From Bacillota bacterium (GTDB lineage Bacteria > Bacillota > Syntrophomonadia > Syntrophomonadales > Syntrophomonadaceae), in the NCBI GenBank assembly GCA_023395515.1, contig JAEWZB010000123.1:1-20449 (forward strand): a stretch of 20,449 bases of DNA, in the 5' to 3' direction. The notes under the pieces were generated by a model. It saw only the letters and a program-made list of their open reading frames with translations, ran no database searches and was not told the DNA's origin. Below, piece by piece: positions 12,748 through 20,449 of this stretch. Every line of letters begins with the position of its first letter. Position 1 is the first letter of the stretch. The translations under genes were made by a program, and so were the position numbers.

Positions 12748-13590
12748 TTACGATGCTCGGCTTTTAATTTCATACCAGATGGGGCTGGCAATGAAAATAG
12801 ATGAATAGGCTCCACTAACAAATCCGATCAACATCGCCATAATAAAAATCTTGATAGTGGTTCCGCCAAATAATAGCAAGGCAATAAGCACAAAGGTGGA
12901 AGTTAAAACGGTGTTAATGGTACGGTTAAGAGTTTGCATTATACTCTTGTTTAATAAAGTTTCCCGGTCCTCTTTTAGTTTTAGGCGCATATTCTCCCGT
13001 ACCCGGTCAAATATGATTATAGTATCATTAATGGAATAACCTACAACCGTTAATATAGCCGCTATAAACGAACTGCCAATCTCCCATTGGAATATGGAAA
13101 ACAGCCCTATTACTATTAATACATTGTGAATAATAGGAATAATCGCGGCTACTCCAAATGACCATTCAAACCTGAAGGTTATATAAACCAGCATTAACAG
13201 GGTAGCAATAAATAATGCTAATAACGCACTTCTAGTTAGCTCATTACCAATAGCAGCCCCTACACTTTCGGCACTTAAGAATTCCACCTGCCCAAATTTA
13301 TCCTTCAGGGCACTTTGTAATTCATTACTTTGTTCCTGATTTAATTCAATGGTTCTAATATAAAACTCAGCACCGCTTTTTTGCACTTCGGCATTACTTA
13401 GATTAAATTCCTTTAAAGCCGCTCTTACATCAGCAGCTTGCACAGATTCTTCGATTCTTACATTAAGTATAGAACCACCTTTAAAATCTATACCTAAGTT
13501 AAGTCCTTGTACAAATAAGGAGATTAAACCCGGGATTATTACCAGTAGGGATATTATATAAAACCATTTTCTCTTTTGTATGATTTGCAT
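12748..13590 (-). CDS. secF: protein translocase subunit SecF
   Basis: Membrane partner of SecD; the pair uses the proton gradient to assist Sec-dependent export. The 280-residue protein has an N-terminal helix, the short first extracytoplasmic domain with the signature GLNLGIDFKGGSILNVRI, and five further helices. The conserved TM4 block VVGYSINDTIIIFDRVRENM lies near residue 190, with the C-terminal NRTINTVLTSTFVLIALLLF. Length is normal. ATG 13590 follows AAGGAGGG. It lies 13 bases after secD and ends before the promoter of the riboswitch-controlled exporter. Confidence 0.95.
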   Translation of the reverse strand: MQIIQKRKWFYIISLLVIIPGLISLFVQGLNLGIDFKGGSILNVRIEESVQAADVRAALKEFNLSNAEVQKSGAEFYIRTIELNQEQSNELQSALKDKFGQVEFLSAESVGAAIGNELTRSALLALFIATLLMLVYITFRFEWSFGVAAIIPIIHNVLIVIGLFSIFQWEIGSSFIAAILTVVGYSINDTIIIFDRVRENMRLKLKEDRETLLNKSIMQTLNRTINTVLTSTFVLIALLLFGGTTIKIFIMAMLIGFVSGAYSSIFIASPIWYEIKSRAS

Positions 13591-13603
13591 TATTTTACCC
13601 TCC

Positions 13604-14809
13604 TTAAACCCCGTATAGTTTCTGGTTTTTAGTTATATTAGCAAATAGAACCAGAAGGTAACGGGTAAATGTTAACGCAACAAATAAACTTGCTATTATG
13701 CCAATGGAAAGGGTAACTGCAAATCCTTTTACCGGCCCGGTTCCAAAATACATTAGAACTAAAGCCGTAATCAGGGTGGTAATATTAGCATCAAAAATAG
13801 CCCAGAATGCTCTATTAAAGCCTGCTTCTATGGCCGCATGCAGGGTCTTGCCATACCTTAATTCCTCTTTAATTCTTTCATAAATGATTATGTTAGCATC
13901 GACCCCCATACCTATGGATAAGGCGAGCCCGGCTATGCCCGGCAAGGTCAAAACAGCTCCTAAAAACCACATAACCGCTAAGACTATAAGTGAATATAGA
14001 ATTAAGGACAAAGTAGCTACTAATCCCGGTAAACGATAATAGCCCAGCATAAATACCAGGATAGCAATAATGCCTATAATTCCTGCTTTTACACTTTTCT
14101 CTAAAGAATCGGCTCCTAGAGAAGGTCCCACTGATCTTTTTTCCATAACCTGCAAGGTAACCGGCAAAGCCCCGGATCTTAACAGTACTGCTAAGTCTTG
14201 AGCTTCCTTAGCCGTGAAGTTTCCGGTTATTACCGCACTTCCTGTAGTTATGGGCTCATTTACATTAGGTGCACTGATAACTTCATTATCAATCACTATG
14301 GCAATCGGTTTATGAACATTATCAGTAGTAGCTTTAGCAAAAAGCTTAGTTCCTTCACTGTCAAATTCAATAGTTACCTCTGCGGTACTGCCATTTTGAG
14401 TCATACGGGCTTGGGCATCTTTCAGGTTTTTCCCGGTTAATAAAACATTACCTTCCTGATCCCAAAACTCTAATTGGGCAGTATTTTTAAGTATATCTAC
14501 GGCAGCCTCTGGGTCTTCTTCCCCGGCAATCTCGATAACTACCCTCTTATCACCTTGAGGGTATAGAGTAGTCTCTTTTACTCCCAGACTATCAACACGA
14601 TTGCGTAGTATTCCTACGGCTTTTTGAATGGTGTCCTCGGTTATTTTTTCACCTTCAACTTCTTGAGCCTCCAATACAACCCTAAGTCCGCCTCTTAAGT
14701 CAAGTCCCAGATTAATATTGTTTAACAGGGGCTGATAAACGAAGTAGACCAGTAGGCTAAGGGCTACTACAATAATAGCCGTAACCATTATACTGGTATT
14801 CTTTTGCAC
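13604..14809 (-). CDS. secD: protein translocase subunit SecD
   Basis: SecD completes the SecDF unit. Motifs: N-terminal helix, GLDLRGGLRVVLEAQEVEGE (D1) near residue 35, the P1 domain (residues ~50-215), then helices with GLALSIGMGVDANIIIYERI (D4-type block) near residue 295 and the RAFWAIFDANITTLITAL segment. At 401 residues it is the short firmicute form, with a reduced P1 domain relative to Escherichia coli. Start is GTG 14809, nine bases after AGGAGG. It is separate from, not fused to, secF as in Bacillus, so the arrangement here is the two-gene type usual in Clostridia. Confidence 0.95.
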   Translation of the reverse strand: MQKNTSIMVTAIIVVALSLLVYFVYQPLLNNINLGLDLRGGLRVVLEAQEVEGEKITEDTIQKAVGILRNRVDSLGVKETTLYPQGDKRVVIEIAGEEDPEAAVDILKNTAQLEFWDQEGNVLLTGKNLKDAQARMTQNGSTAEVTIEFDSEGTKLFAKATTDNVHKPIAIVIDNEVISAPNVNEPITTGSAVITGNFTAKEAQDLAVLLRSGALPVTLQVMEKRSVGPSLGADSLEKSVKAGIIGIIAILVFMLGYYRLPGLVATLSLILYSLIVLAVMWFLGAVLTLPGIAGLALSIGMGVDANIIIYERIKEELRYGKTLHAAIEAGFNRAFWAIFDANITTLITALVLMYFGTGPVKGFAVTLSIGIIASLFVALTFTRYLLVLFANITKNQKLYGV

Positions 14810-14893
14810 CTTTTTTGTCCTCCTTCCAACATCTCTGATTGGTTAACTAATACTCAGTGGGGGTTAAGAAAACCACACCGAGTAAAGTTTCAC

Positions 14894-15553
14894 TTATAAA
14901 AGCTTGGCCCCGTTGATTATTAGTTCAAATTCACAACCTAAAAAATTAGCTGCTCTACGACACATAATCATACGACTTAAGAATATTTCAAAATATTCCA
15001 TGACCGGACAGATTTTTATATTAATCGCCAATTCCATTGTAATTACTTTTTTATTTTCGTCAATGGAAAGTACTGAGTGTTCTACCGCATAATTAACTCT
15101 GTCATGTATATCAAAAGTGGCTACATCAGTATTTCTTACTCTATTTCTATGCACATGAGATTTATCCGCTAATATAAGGGCGGCTGCCACCTCATTAACC
15201 GGATGTCCGTAACCTTCATCATGATTGCCTATAGCTGCAGCAATAATAGCCACTTCGGAAGGCTCCATTCCCATTCTGCTTAATATCTCTACCGCCATTA
15301 AAGCTCCACTTTGACTATGCCCGGAGCGGCTTATCACATTACCAATATCATGTATATAGCCTGCAATACTGGCTAATTCTGCACAACGCTTATCATAGCC
15401 CATTCTAGTCAATATTTCTTTAGACAAATTGGATACTAAAGAAACATGGATAGGGCCATGATCAGTAAATCCCATTTCTCCTAAATGTTCATTACCTTTT
15501 TCTATAAAAGTTTTAACTAAAGGATTAGCTTTAACATCTTTAAGCGTAAGCAT
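14894..15553 (-). CDS. HD-domain phosphohydrolase-like protein
   Basis: A 219-residue protein with an HD domain: H54-like DHGPIHVSLV, the metal-binding GYIHDIGNVI at ~67-76, a later AIGNHDEGYGHP and the LILADKSHVHR motif with the distal Asp near residue 130. These are metal-dependent phosphohydrolase signatures; substrate unknown. It is not an HD-GYP protein, as no downstream HE/GYP block is present. The gene starts within the yajC stop (TAATG, one-base overlap) and precedes secD, a position seen in many Clostridia. A functional link to protein export is not demonstrated and may only be a conserved gene order. Confidence 0.85.
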   Translation of the reverse strand: MLTLKDVKANPLVKTFIEKGNEHLGEMGFTDHGPIHVSLVSNLSKEILTRMGYDKRCAELASIAGYIHDIGNVISRSGHSQSGALMAVEILSRMGMEPSEVAIIAAAIGNHDEGYGHPVNEVAAALILADKSHVHRNRVRNTDVATFDIHDRVNYAVEHSVLSIDENKKVITMELAINIKICPVMEYFEIFLSRMIMCRRAANFLGCEFELIINGAKLL

Positions 15554-15825
15554 TAATCTTCATCTACCTTGTAAGCAACAGCTTTAGATAAAATTTCTAT
15601 TTCCGTATTTTCTGCTATGCGAAGAATAACGGCGTCTTCTTTTACTCTTACTATTTCTCCTTTAATACCGCCGATAGTTACTATTTTTTCTCCTTTTTTA
15701 AGGGTCTCTACCATATCGGCATGTTTCTTTTCCTGAGTTTTTCTCGGCCTGATTATAAATAACCAGAAAATTAAAATGAATACCCCAAAATAGATTATTA
15801 CGGTTAACCAACTGTTTTGATCCAT
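15553..15825 (-). CDS. yajC: preprotein translocase subunit YajC
   Basis: Small membrane accessory subunit that associates with SecDF. The 90-residue protein has one helix at residues ~7-27 (WLTVIIYFGVFILIFWLFII), then RPRKTQEKKHADMVETLKKG, the conserved GEKIVTIGGIKGEIVRV, and VKEDAVILRIAENTEIE at the end. Length and layout are standard. ATG 15825 follows AAGGAGTGA. It precedes the HD gene and secDF, and follows tgt after 67 bases without a visible terminator. Confidence 0.95.
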   Translation of the reverse strand: MDQNSWLTVIIYFGVFILIFWLFIIRPRKTQEKKHADMVETLKKGEKIVTIGGIKGEIVRVKEDAVILRIAENTEIEILSKAVAYKVDED

Positions 15826-15892
15826 TCTTTTAAATCACTCCTTATTTTTTCAAAACTTAATTATAATTCGCTAAGAATTAGCTAAATCCTTG

Positions 15893-16999
15893 TTAAAATT
15901 TATAGTTACTATAGAAACTATCATAAAAGCTTTTAAACTCACCATTCTTAATGGCGTTTCTTATATTTTCCATTAGTTTAGCTAAAAAGTAAATATTATG
16001 ATAGCTTAAAAGCGTAGCGGCCAGCATTTCTTCGGCTTTAATCAGATGTCTTATATAAGCACGGGTATAATTTTTACATACATAACACCCGCACTCCTTA
16101 TCAATAGGGCTAAAATCCTCAGCATAAGCTGCATTACGAACTGTTATTTTACCATGTTTCGTATAAGCAGTTCCATGGCGGGCCAACCGGGTAGGAAGCA
16201 CACAATCAAACATGTCTACTCCCCGTTTAACTCCCTCCACTAAATCCTCCGGGGCTCCAACTCCCATCAGATACCGGGGTTTTTCCTGGGGCAGAAGCTG
16301 ATGGGTTATATCCAGGATTCTATACATATCTTCTTTCGGTTCTCCTACACTTAAACCACCTATAGCATAACCCGGAAAATCTAATTCTACTAATTCCTGA
16401 GCACTTTTAATCCGTAAATCTTCATAAATATTGCCTTGTACTATACCAAATAAAGCTTGGTCTTCCCTATGATGAGCGGCTTGACATCTCTTAGCCCAGG
16501 CGGTAGTGCGTTCCGCGGCTATTTTAGCTTCTTCATAAGTAGAGGGGACCGCCGTACATTCATCAAAACACATAGCTATATCAGCCCCAAGTTTTTGCTC
16601 TATTTCCATAACTTTTTCCGGAGTTAAAAAATGTTTGGACCCATCAATATGAGAATTAAAGTATACCCCCTCATCAGTTATTTTTCTTAATTTACTTAAA
16701 CTAAATACCTGAAAACCTCCACTATCTGTAAGTATACTCCTATTCCAGTTCATAAAACTATGTAGTCCGCCGGCTTGGGCAACTAAATTTTCCCCCGGTC
16801 TCAGGTAGAGGTGATAGGTATTAGATAATAAAATCTCAATGCCTATTTCCTTTAACTGCTCGGGGGTAAGCGACTTAACCGTAGCTTGAGTACCAACCGG
16901 CATAAAAACCGGGGTAGGAATTACGGAATGCCAAGTTTTTAATTCCCCTAATCTCGCATAAGAACCTGCATCTTTTAACAAAACCTTAAATTCTAACAT
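15893..16999 (-). CDS. tgt: queuine/preQ1 tRNA-guanine transglycosylase
   Basis: Exchanges guanine 34 of GUN-anticodon tRNAs for preQ1, the committed step of queuosine formation on tRNA. Catalytic aspartates appear in LTDSGGFQVFSL (near residue 90) and GVDMFDCVLPTRLARHG (near 260); VMEIEQKLGADIAMCFDECT is the middle block. The zinc site is CGCYVCKNYTRAYIRHL (CxCxxC..H). 368 residues, normal. I chose ATG 16999, seven bases after GGAGG; the GTG at 17014 lies inside the ribosome-binding region and immediately adjoins the queA stop. It follows queA in an operon with queH two genes upstream. Confidence 0.96.
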   Translation of the reverse strand: MLEFKVLLKDAGSYARLGELKTWHSVIPTPVFMPVGTQATVKSLTPEQLKEIGIEILLSNTYHLYLRPGENLVAQAGGLHSFMNWNRSILTDSGGFQVFSLSKLRKITDEGVYFNSHIDGSKHFLTPEKVMEIEQKLGADIAMCFDECTAVPSTYEEAKIAAERTTAWAKRCQAAHHREDQALFGIVQGNIYEDLRIKSAQELVELDFPGYAIGGLSVGEPKEDMYRILDITHQLLPQEKPRYLMGVGAPEDLVEGVKRGVDMFDCVLPTRLARHGTAYTKHGKITVRNAAYAEDFSPIDKECGCYVCKNYTRAYIRHLIKAEEMLAATLLSYHNIYFLAKLMENIRNAIKNGEFKSFYDSFYSNYKF

Positions 17000-17013
17000 G
17001 ATATCCTCCGCCA

Positions 17014-18066
17014 CTATTTAATCAGCATGGCATCACCATAACTGAAAAACCGATATTCCTCTTTAACTGCATGGTGATAAGCCTGCATAGTAAAATCCCT
17101 TCCCGCTAAAGCTGACACCAGCATTAACAAAGAAGAAGCCGGTAAATGAAAATTAGTAATTAACTTATCAATAGCTTTAAATTCATAGCCCGGATAAATA
17201 AATATATCGGTTTCACCAGTACCGGGGCTAAATTTTTGCTGTTTAGAATATATAGTCTCCAGAGTTCTTACCACCGTAGTTCCTACCGCCACTATACTTT
17301 TGCCCTCTTCTCGGGTGGCATTAAGTAAATCAGCAGTCTTTTTAGACATTTGATAACTTTCGGTATGCATTTTATGCTGACGAATATCTGGACTGCTAAC
17401 CGGCCTGAAAGTACCCAGACCCACATGTAAAACTACCGTAGCTAAATTAACCCCTTTTGCAGTAATCCTATCTAGTAATGCTTGGGTAAAATGCAGCCCC
17501 GCCGTAGGAGCAGCAGCCGAACCGGCCTCTTTAGCAAATACAGTCTGATAAGAAGTTTTATCATTTTCATCCGCCGGCCGGTTAATGTAAGGGGGTAAAG
17601 GCATCTGTCCCACCTTATTAATAAACTCATTTTCATCGGGGCAATTTTCCAACTTGATTAAACGTCCCCCGGCCATTTCTAATTCAGCCGTTATTTCCAA
17701 ATAAGTATCACTGTCTAAAAATCTTACAATAGCACCTTTCTTTAATCTTTTGGCCGGTCTTACAATCGCTTCCCAATAATCCTGCTCCTTTTTTAAAAGC
17801 AACACCTCTACCTGGCCTCCCGTATCTTTGAAGCCATAAAGCCTAGCAGGTATAACCTTAGTTTCATTAATAACCAGAGTATCACCTTTTTGCAAATAGT
17901 CACATATGTCGGTAAAATAGCGGTCACTTAATTCACCATTCTTTTTATCTAATACTAATAACCGGGAGGCATCCCGCGGGGTAGCAGGATAACGGGCAAT
18001 TAATCCTTCCGGCAGTTCAAACCAATAATTAGATAAACTATAAATATCTACTTTATCCTTTAGCAT
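17014..18066 (-). CDS. queA: S-adenosylmethionine:tRNA ribosyltransferase-isomerase
   Basis: Transfers and isomerises the ribosyl group of S-adenosylmethionine onto preQ1-tRNA to give epoxyqueuosine. Signature blocks: FELPEGLIARYPATPRDASR near residue 17-36, VINETKVIPARLYG near 60, MPLPPYINRP near 155, VFAKEAGSAAAPTAGLHFT near 180, and HVGLGTFRPV, followed by the C-terminal TNFHLPASSLLMLVSALAG. 350 residues, typical. ATG 18066 follows AGGAGAT. It lies three bases from the DUF2905 stop and directly before tgt, so queA and tgt are cotranscribed. Confidence 0.96.
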   Translation of the reverse strand: MLKDKVDIYSLSNYWFELPEGLIARYPATPRDASRLLVLDKKNGELSDRYFTDICDYLQKGDTLVINETKVIPARLYGFKDTGGQVEVLLLKKEQDYWEAIVRPAKRLKKGAIVRFLDSDTYLEITAELEMAGGRLIKLENCPDENEFINKVGQMPLPPYINRPADENDKTSYQTVFAKEAGSAAAPTAGLHFTQALLDRITAKGVNLATVVLHVGLGTFRPVSSPDIRQHKMHTESYQMSKKTADLLNATREEGKSIVAVGTTVVRTLETIYSKQQKFSPGTGETDIFIYPGYEFKAIDKLITNFHLPASSLLMLVSALAGRDFTMQAYHHAVKEEYRFFSYGDAMLIK

Positions 18067-18069
18067 TAA

Positions 18070-18297
18070 TTATCTCCTAAAAATAAAATTAACTAATAAG
18101 GTTAAGATCAAGCTTATTAACAGAAATGAAGTAAGGGGAAAGAAAAAAGTAAAATTTTCTTTCTTAATATAAATATCCCCCGGGAGCTTAAAACCACTTA
18201 ATCCCACCTTGGACATAAGTAAAAAAATTAGACCTATCCCTAAAATCAAAAGGCCTATGCCTATTAATGCTTTAGCCATTCCTTCCAGGCCATTCAA
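18070..18297 (-). CDS. DUF2905 small membrane protein
   Basis: A 75-residue protein with two membrane helices (residues ~8-28, ALIGIGLLILGIGLIFLLMS, and ~50-70) separated by LSGFKLPGDIYIKKENFTFF, which contains the family-typical 'LPGDI.I' turn. Function unknown; homologues often sit between ruvB and queA. I keep the TTG start at 18297, seven bases after AGGGGAG; the ATG at 18279 has AAGGA with no spacing and is the alternative. It abuts queA and is in the same message. Confidence 0.85.
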   Translation of the reverse strand: MNGLEGMAKALIGIGLLILGIGLIFLLMSKVGLSGFKLPGDIYIKKENFTFFFPLTSFLLISLILTLLVNFIFRR

Positions 18298-18316
18298 AAA
18301 ACCACTCCCCTTAAAT

Positions 18317-18880
18317 TCAGGTTTTAGGGAAAATCTCTTTTACTAATTCTTTAGGCGCATAGCGTTCCATTTCACTATATAAACACCCGCAATATTGCTG
18401 GCGATAAAGGTTTAATTCCTTAGACATGGCTACCGTATCCTTGAACCCTTCCCGAAAATCTTTATATAAAAAAGGCACTCCATACTTTAAGCCTACCATT
18501 TCCCCTACCTCTTTAATCCAGCTATGTTTTTGATATTTACTGACTAGTAAAGAAGTAGTAAAGTAATCAAATTTGCCTTTCTTAGCAATATGGGCCGCTT
18601 GCTCCAGCCTTATTTGATAGCAAAACCTGCATCTTTGATGTTCACGATAAGCAATAATTTGAAAATACTCTATAGGATTATATTTTTCCTCAAATATTAC
18701 CTTTAATTCAGTAATTTGGGCAAATTGTTCCAAAGCTGCTTTTCTTTTCATGTATTCAGTAAAGGGATGAATATTAGGATTATAAAAATACCCGATAACA
18801 TTAAAACCTGCTTCCCGCAAGCTTTTTACCGGATAAGTAGCACAAGGCCCGCAACATATATGCAGTAATACTTTTTCCAT
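18317..18880 (-). CDS. queH: epoxyqueuosine reductase QueH
   Basis: Reduces epoxyqueuosine in tRNA to queuosine, the last step, as the non-cobalamin alternative to QueG. The 187-residue protein opens with LLHICCGPCATYPVKSL (vicinal cysteines at residues ~8-9, third at ~12) and has two further cysteine pairs: RCRFCYQIRLEQAA near 90 and QQYCGCLYSE near 165. Spaced cysteine and aspartate motifs of this type bind the iron-sulfur cluster and metal in the family. I chose ATG 18880, with AAGGTGAG upstream; the GTG at 18889 is in the ribosome-binding site. The gene is followed by DUF2905, queA and tgt, so the last three queuosine steps are adjacent. Repeat copy B lies between it and ruvB. Confidence 0.93.
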   Translation of the reverse strand: MEKVLLHICCGPCATYPVKSLREAGFNVIGYFYNPNIHPFTEYMKRKAALEQFAQITELKVIFEEKYNPIEYFQIIAYREHQRCRFCYQIRLEQAAHIAKKGKFDYFTTSLLVSKYQKHSWIKEVGEMVGLKYGVPFLYKDFREGFKDTVAMSKELNLYRQQYCGCLYSEMERYAPKELVKEIFPKT

Positions 18881-18920
18881 GCTTCTCACCTTTGACTTCC
18901 TACAAAACCTTGCTCATCAT

Positions 18921-19129
18921 GTTGGATGTATAAACATGCCGGAGCCGTTTGACGTAGTATGGAGGATACACCCTGCGCAGGCTCAAGAAAAAAGGGGGCG
19001 AGCCTCACGGATGAGGTGAGAGAGGCACTGAACAGGACGTGATTTTGCCTCTGTACCCCTTTTTTCTTGAGACAAGCAGTTGGTGTTTCCCCATACGGAG
19101 TCTGGCGACGGAATGTTTATACATCCAAC
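18921..19129 (+). repeat. 209-bp structured repeat, copy B (complete)
   Basis: Complete copy, with perfect 17-bp terminal inverted repeats GTTGGATGTATAAACAT (18921-18937) and ATGTTTATACATCCAAC (19113-19129). Inside, the arms continue to pair: GGATACACC (18964-18972) with GGTGTTTCC, CTCAAGAAAAAAGGGG (18982-18997) with CCCCTTTTTTCTTGAG (19056-19071). The apex holds two small hairpins: CCTC-ACGGAT-GAGG (19003-19016) and AGAGGCA / TGCCTCT. Outside the ends ATCAT precedes and TAA follows, as in copy A, and no target duplication is seen. No ORF inside. It separates queH from ruvB. Without knowing the family, 'plus' is assigned relative to the shared inner sequence only. Confidence 0.9.
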
Positions 19130-19177
19130 TAACGAGAATATAACTGTTTGCAGTGAAATCACCCTTCAATTGTCTCT

Positions 19178-20206
19178 TTATTCCTTGGTAAACAAATTTA
19201 ATTCCGGAGCAGTTATACTATAACCCATATGCTTAACAGCAAGCTCAGTAGCAATTCTACCTCTTGGTGTTTTTTGAATCAAGCCCAGTTTTAATAAATA
19301 TGGTTCATAAACGTCCGTGACAGTATCAGTTTCTTCCGAAACCGCCGCCGCTAAAGTCTCCAGCCCTACCGGCCCCCCCTTGAACTTACTGATAATAGCA
19401 TCAAGTATCATTCTATCCACCATATCTAAGCCATATTCATCTATTTCCAAGCTGTTTAAAGCTAATTTAGCCAGGCTGATATCTATTATTCCACTACCTT
19501 TTACTACTGCAAAATCTCTAACCCTTTTTAGGAGCCGATTAGCAATCCTAGGGGTACCCCGGGAGCGCCGGGCTATTTCTTCTGATCCATCTGGGGTTAT
19601 TTCTATATTTAATATTTGAGCCGACCTTATAATTATGGCCGCTAAATCCTGGTGAGTATAAAAGTCTAATCGGCACATGATACCAAACCTGTCCCGCAAA
19701 GGCGAAGTTAATAAACCGGGTCTGGTCGTAGCCCCTATTAAAGTAAAAGGGGGTAAATCTATCCGCAAAGTCCGGGCTGCCGGTCCTTTGCCTATTACTA
19801 TATCAATAGCAAAATCCTCCATAGCCGGATATAGTACTTCTTCCACTACCCGGTTAAGCCGGTGGATTTCATCTATAAATAATACTTCACCCGGTTCCAG
19901 ATTAGTGATAATGGCGGCTAAGTCACCGGGCCTTTCTATGGCCGGTCCCGAAGTTTTCCGGATAGGATGACCAGTCTCATTAGCAATAATTGTGGCTAAG
20001 GTAGTTTTGCCCAGTCCCGGAGGGCCGCTTAAAAGCACATGATCTAATGCTTCCCGGCGCTCCTTAGCCGCAGAAATAAATATGCTAATATTTTCCTTAA
20101 CCTTATCTTGTCCAATATAATCTTTTAATACTAAAGGTCTTATAGATTGATCGGCAAAATCTTCTTCCATAATACTATTGGGTGATACTAATCTTTCTTC
20201 CTGCAA
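19178..20206 (-). CDS. ruvB: Holliday junction branch migration helicase RuvB
   Basis: AAA+ motor of the RuvABC complex; two hexameric rings drive branch migration of Holliday junctions in recombination and repair. Signatures: DYIGQDKVKENISIFI, Walker A GPPGLGKTTLA (near residue 60), Walker B LFIDEIHRLNR, sensor 1 LIGATTRPGLL, arginine finger SPLRDRFG, and the C-terminal winged helix (VGLETLAAAVSEETDTV, then EPYLLKLGLIQKTPRGR). Start chosen as TTG 20206 (QEERLVSPNSI), eight bases after GGAGG; the longer frame to 20221 would read through that ribosome-binding site. 342 residues, normal. It is bracketed by repeat copies B and C in the same orientation; ruvA is not in the window. Confidence 0.96.
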   Translation of the reverse strand: MQEERLVSPNSIMEEDFADQSIRPLVLKDYIGQDKVKENISIFISAAKERREALDHVLLSGPPGLGKTTLATIIANETGHPIRKTSGPAIERPGDLAAIITNLEPGEVLFIDEIHRLNRVVEEVLYPAMEDFAIDIVIGKGPAARTLRIDLPPFTLIGATTRPGLLTSPLRDRFGIMCRLDFYTHQDLAAIIIRSAQILNIEITPDGSEEIARRSRGTPRIANRLLKRVRDFAVVKGSGIIDISLAKLALNSLEIDEYGLDMVDRMILDAIISKFKGGPVGLETLAAAVSEETDTVTDVYEPYLLKLGLIQKTPRGRIATELAVKHMGYSITAPELNLFTKE

Positions 20207-20259
20207 AACATAAACCTCCAACCTTTAACCTTTTTTCACATTAATCTTTAATTAATCAT

Positions 20260-20449
20260 GTTGAATGTATAAACATGGAGAAGCCGTTGACGCAGTATGG
20301 TGGACACACCCTGCGAAGGCTCAAGAAAAAAGGGGGCGAACCTCACGGATGAGGTGAGAGAGGCACTGAACAGGACGTGATTTTGCCTCTGTACCCCTTT
20401 TTTCTTGAGACAAGCAGTTGGTGTTTCCCCATACGGAGTCTGGCGACGG
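20260..20449 (+). repeat. structured repeat, copy C (truncated by window end)
   Basis: Same element and orientation as copy B, starting at GTTGAATGTATAAACAT (20260) after the conserved ATCAT. From the AGGCTC near 20315 to the window end it is nearly identical to copy B (one G/A difference), so B and C separated recently or exchange sequence. The first 50 bases differ more, with a one-base deletion. About 18 bases, including the right terminal repeat, are missing beyond the window. It sits 39 bases upstream of the longest ruvB frame, within the likely ruvA-ruvB gap. Confidence 0.85.

Noticed and set aside
18921..19129. CRISPR array or simple Rho-independent terminator as explanation of the repeat
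   Set aside because: There are no short, evenly spaced repeats with spacers. The rod is over 200 bases with conserved loops and TIRs, and the T-rich arm lies inside the stem, not after it.
18921..20449. Composite transposon carrying ruvB
   Set aside because: ruvB sits in its normal ruv-queA-tgt-yajC-sec neighbourhood and there is no transposase, so the two copies most likely inserted around a resident gene.

Overview
The window reads as chromosome of a low-GC, spore-forming member of the Clostridia. Reasons: AG-rich ribosome-binding sites before nearly every gene; the sporulation gene gerW next to its usual DUF2953 partner; the scpA-scpB pair; and the ruvB / queA-tgt / yajC-secD-secF order typical of clostridial chromosomes. 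The gene set looks like the Syntrophomonadaceae and relatives, but that assignment is inference. Apart from the first ~1.7 kb and a few intergenic islands this is housekeeping sequence, almost all on the minus strand.

Layout. (1) 1-1000: edge of a prophage-like or integrative element, with a cI-type repressor on + divergent from two small minus-strand genes (one a DUF6906-type phage protein) across a palindromic operator. (2) 1000-1756: no convincing gene, but several hairpins and direct repeats. (3) 1757-8489, minus strand: DHH/CBS/tRNA nucleotidyltransferase fusion, M50 protease, scpA, scpB, DUF1992, an inserted RelE/ParE-type toxin-antitoxin pair with its own terminator, DUF2953 and gerW. 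(4) 8490-9040: intergenic, with an unclassified hairpin element and repeat copy A. (5) 9041-9523: DUF2889 gene on +, with promoter and a bidirectional terminator. (6) 9581-10894: lysA on minus. (7) 11286-12746: LapA-like membrane protein and a cation diffusion facilitator exporter preceded by a leader that matches the NiCo (czcD) nickel/cobalt riboswitch. (8) 12748-20206, minus strand: ruvB, queH, DUF2905, queA, tgt, yajC, HD-domain protein, secD, secF, i.e. Holliday-junction resolution, queuosine tRNA modification and Sec accessory genes in one direction.

Most notable observation: a ~209-bp structured repeat occurs three times (8742-8949 inverted, 18921-19129, and 20260 to the window end). 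It has near-perfect terminal inverted repeats and can fold along its whole length into a rod with an internal multi-hairpin core. The diverged copy A differs from copies B and C by compensatory base-pair changes in at least five helices, so the fold itself appears to be selected. It has no ORF, conserved flanking bases and no target duplication. It looks like a non-autonomous mobile element and/or a structured RNA that I cannot assign to a known family. Two direct copies bracket ruvB.
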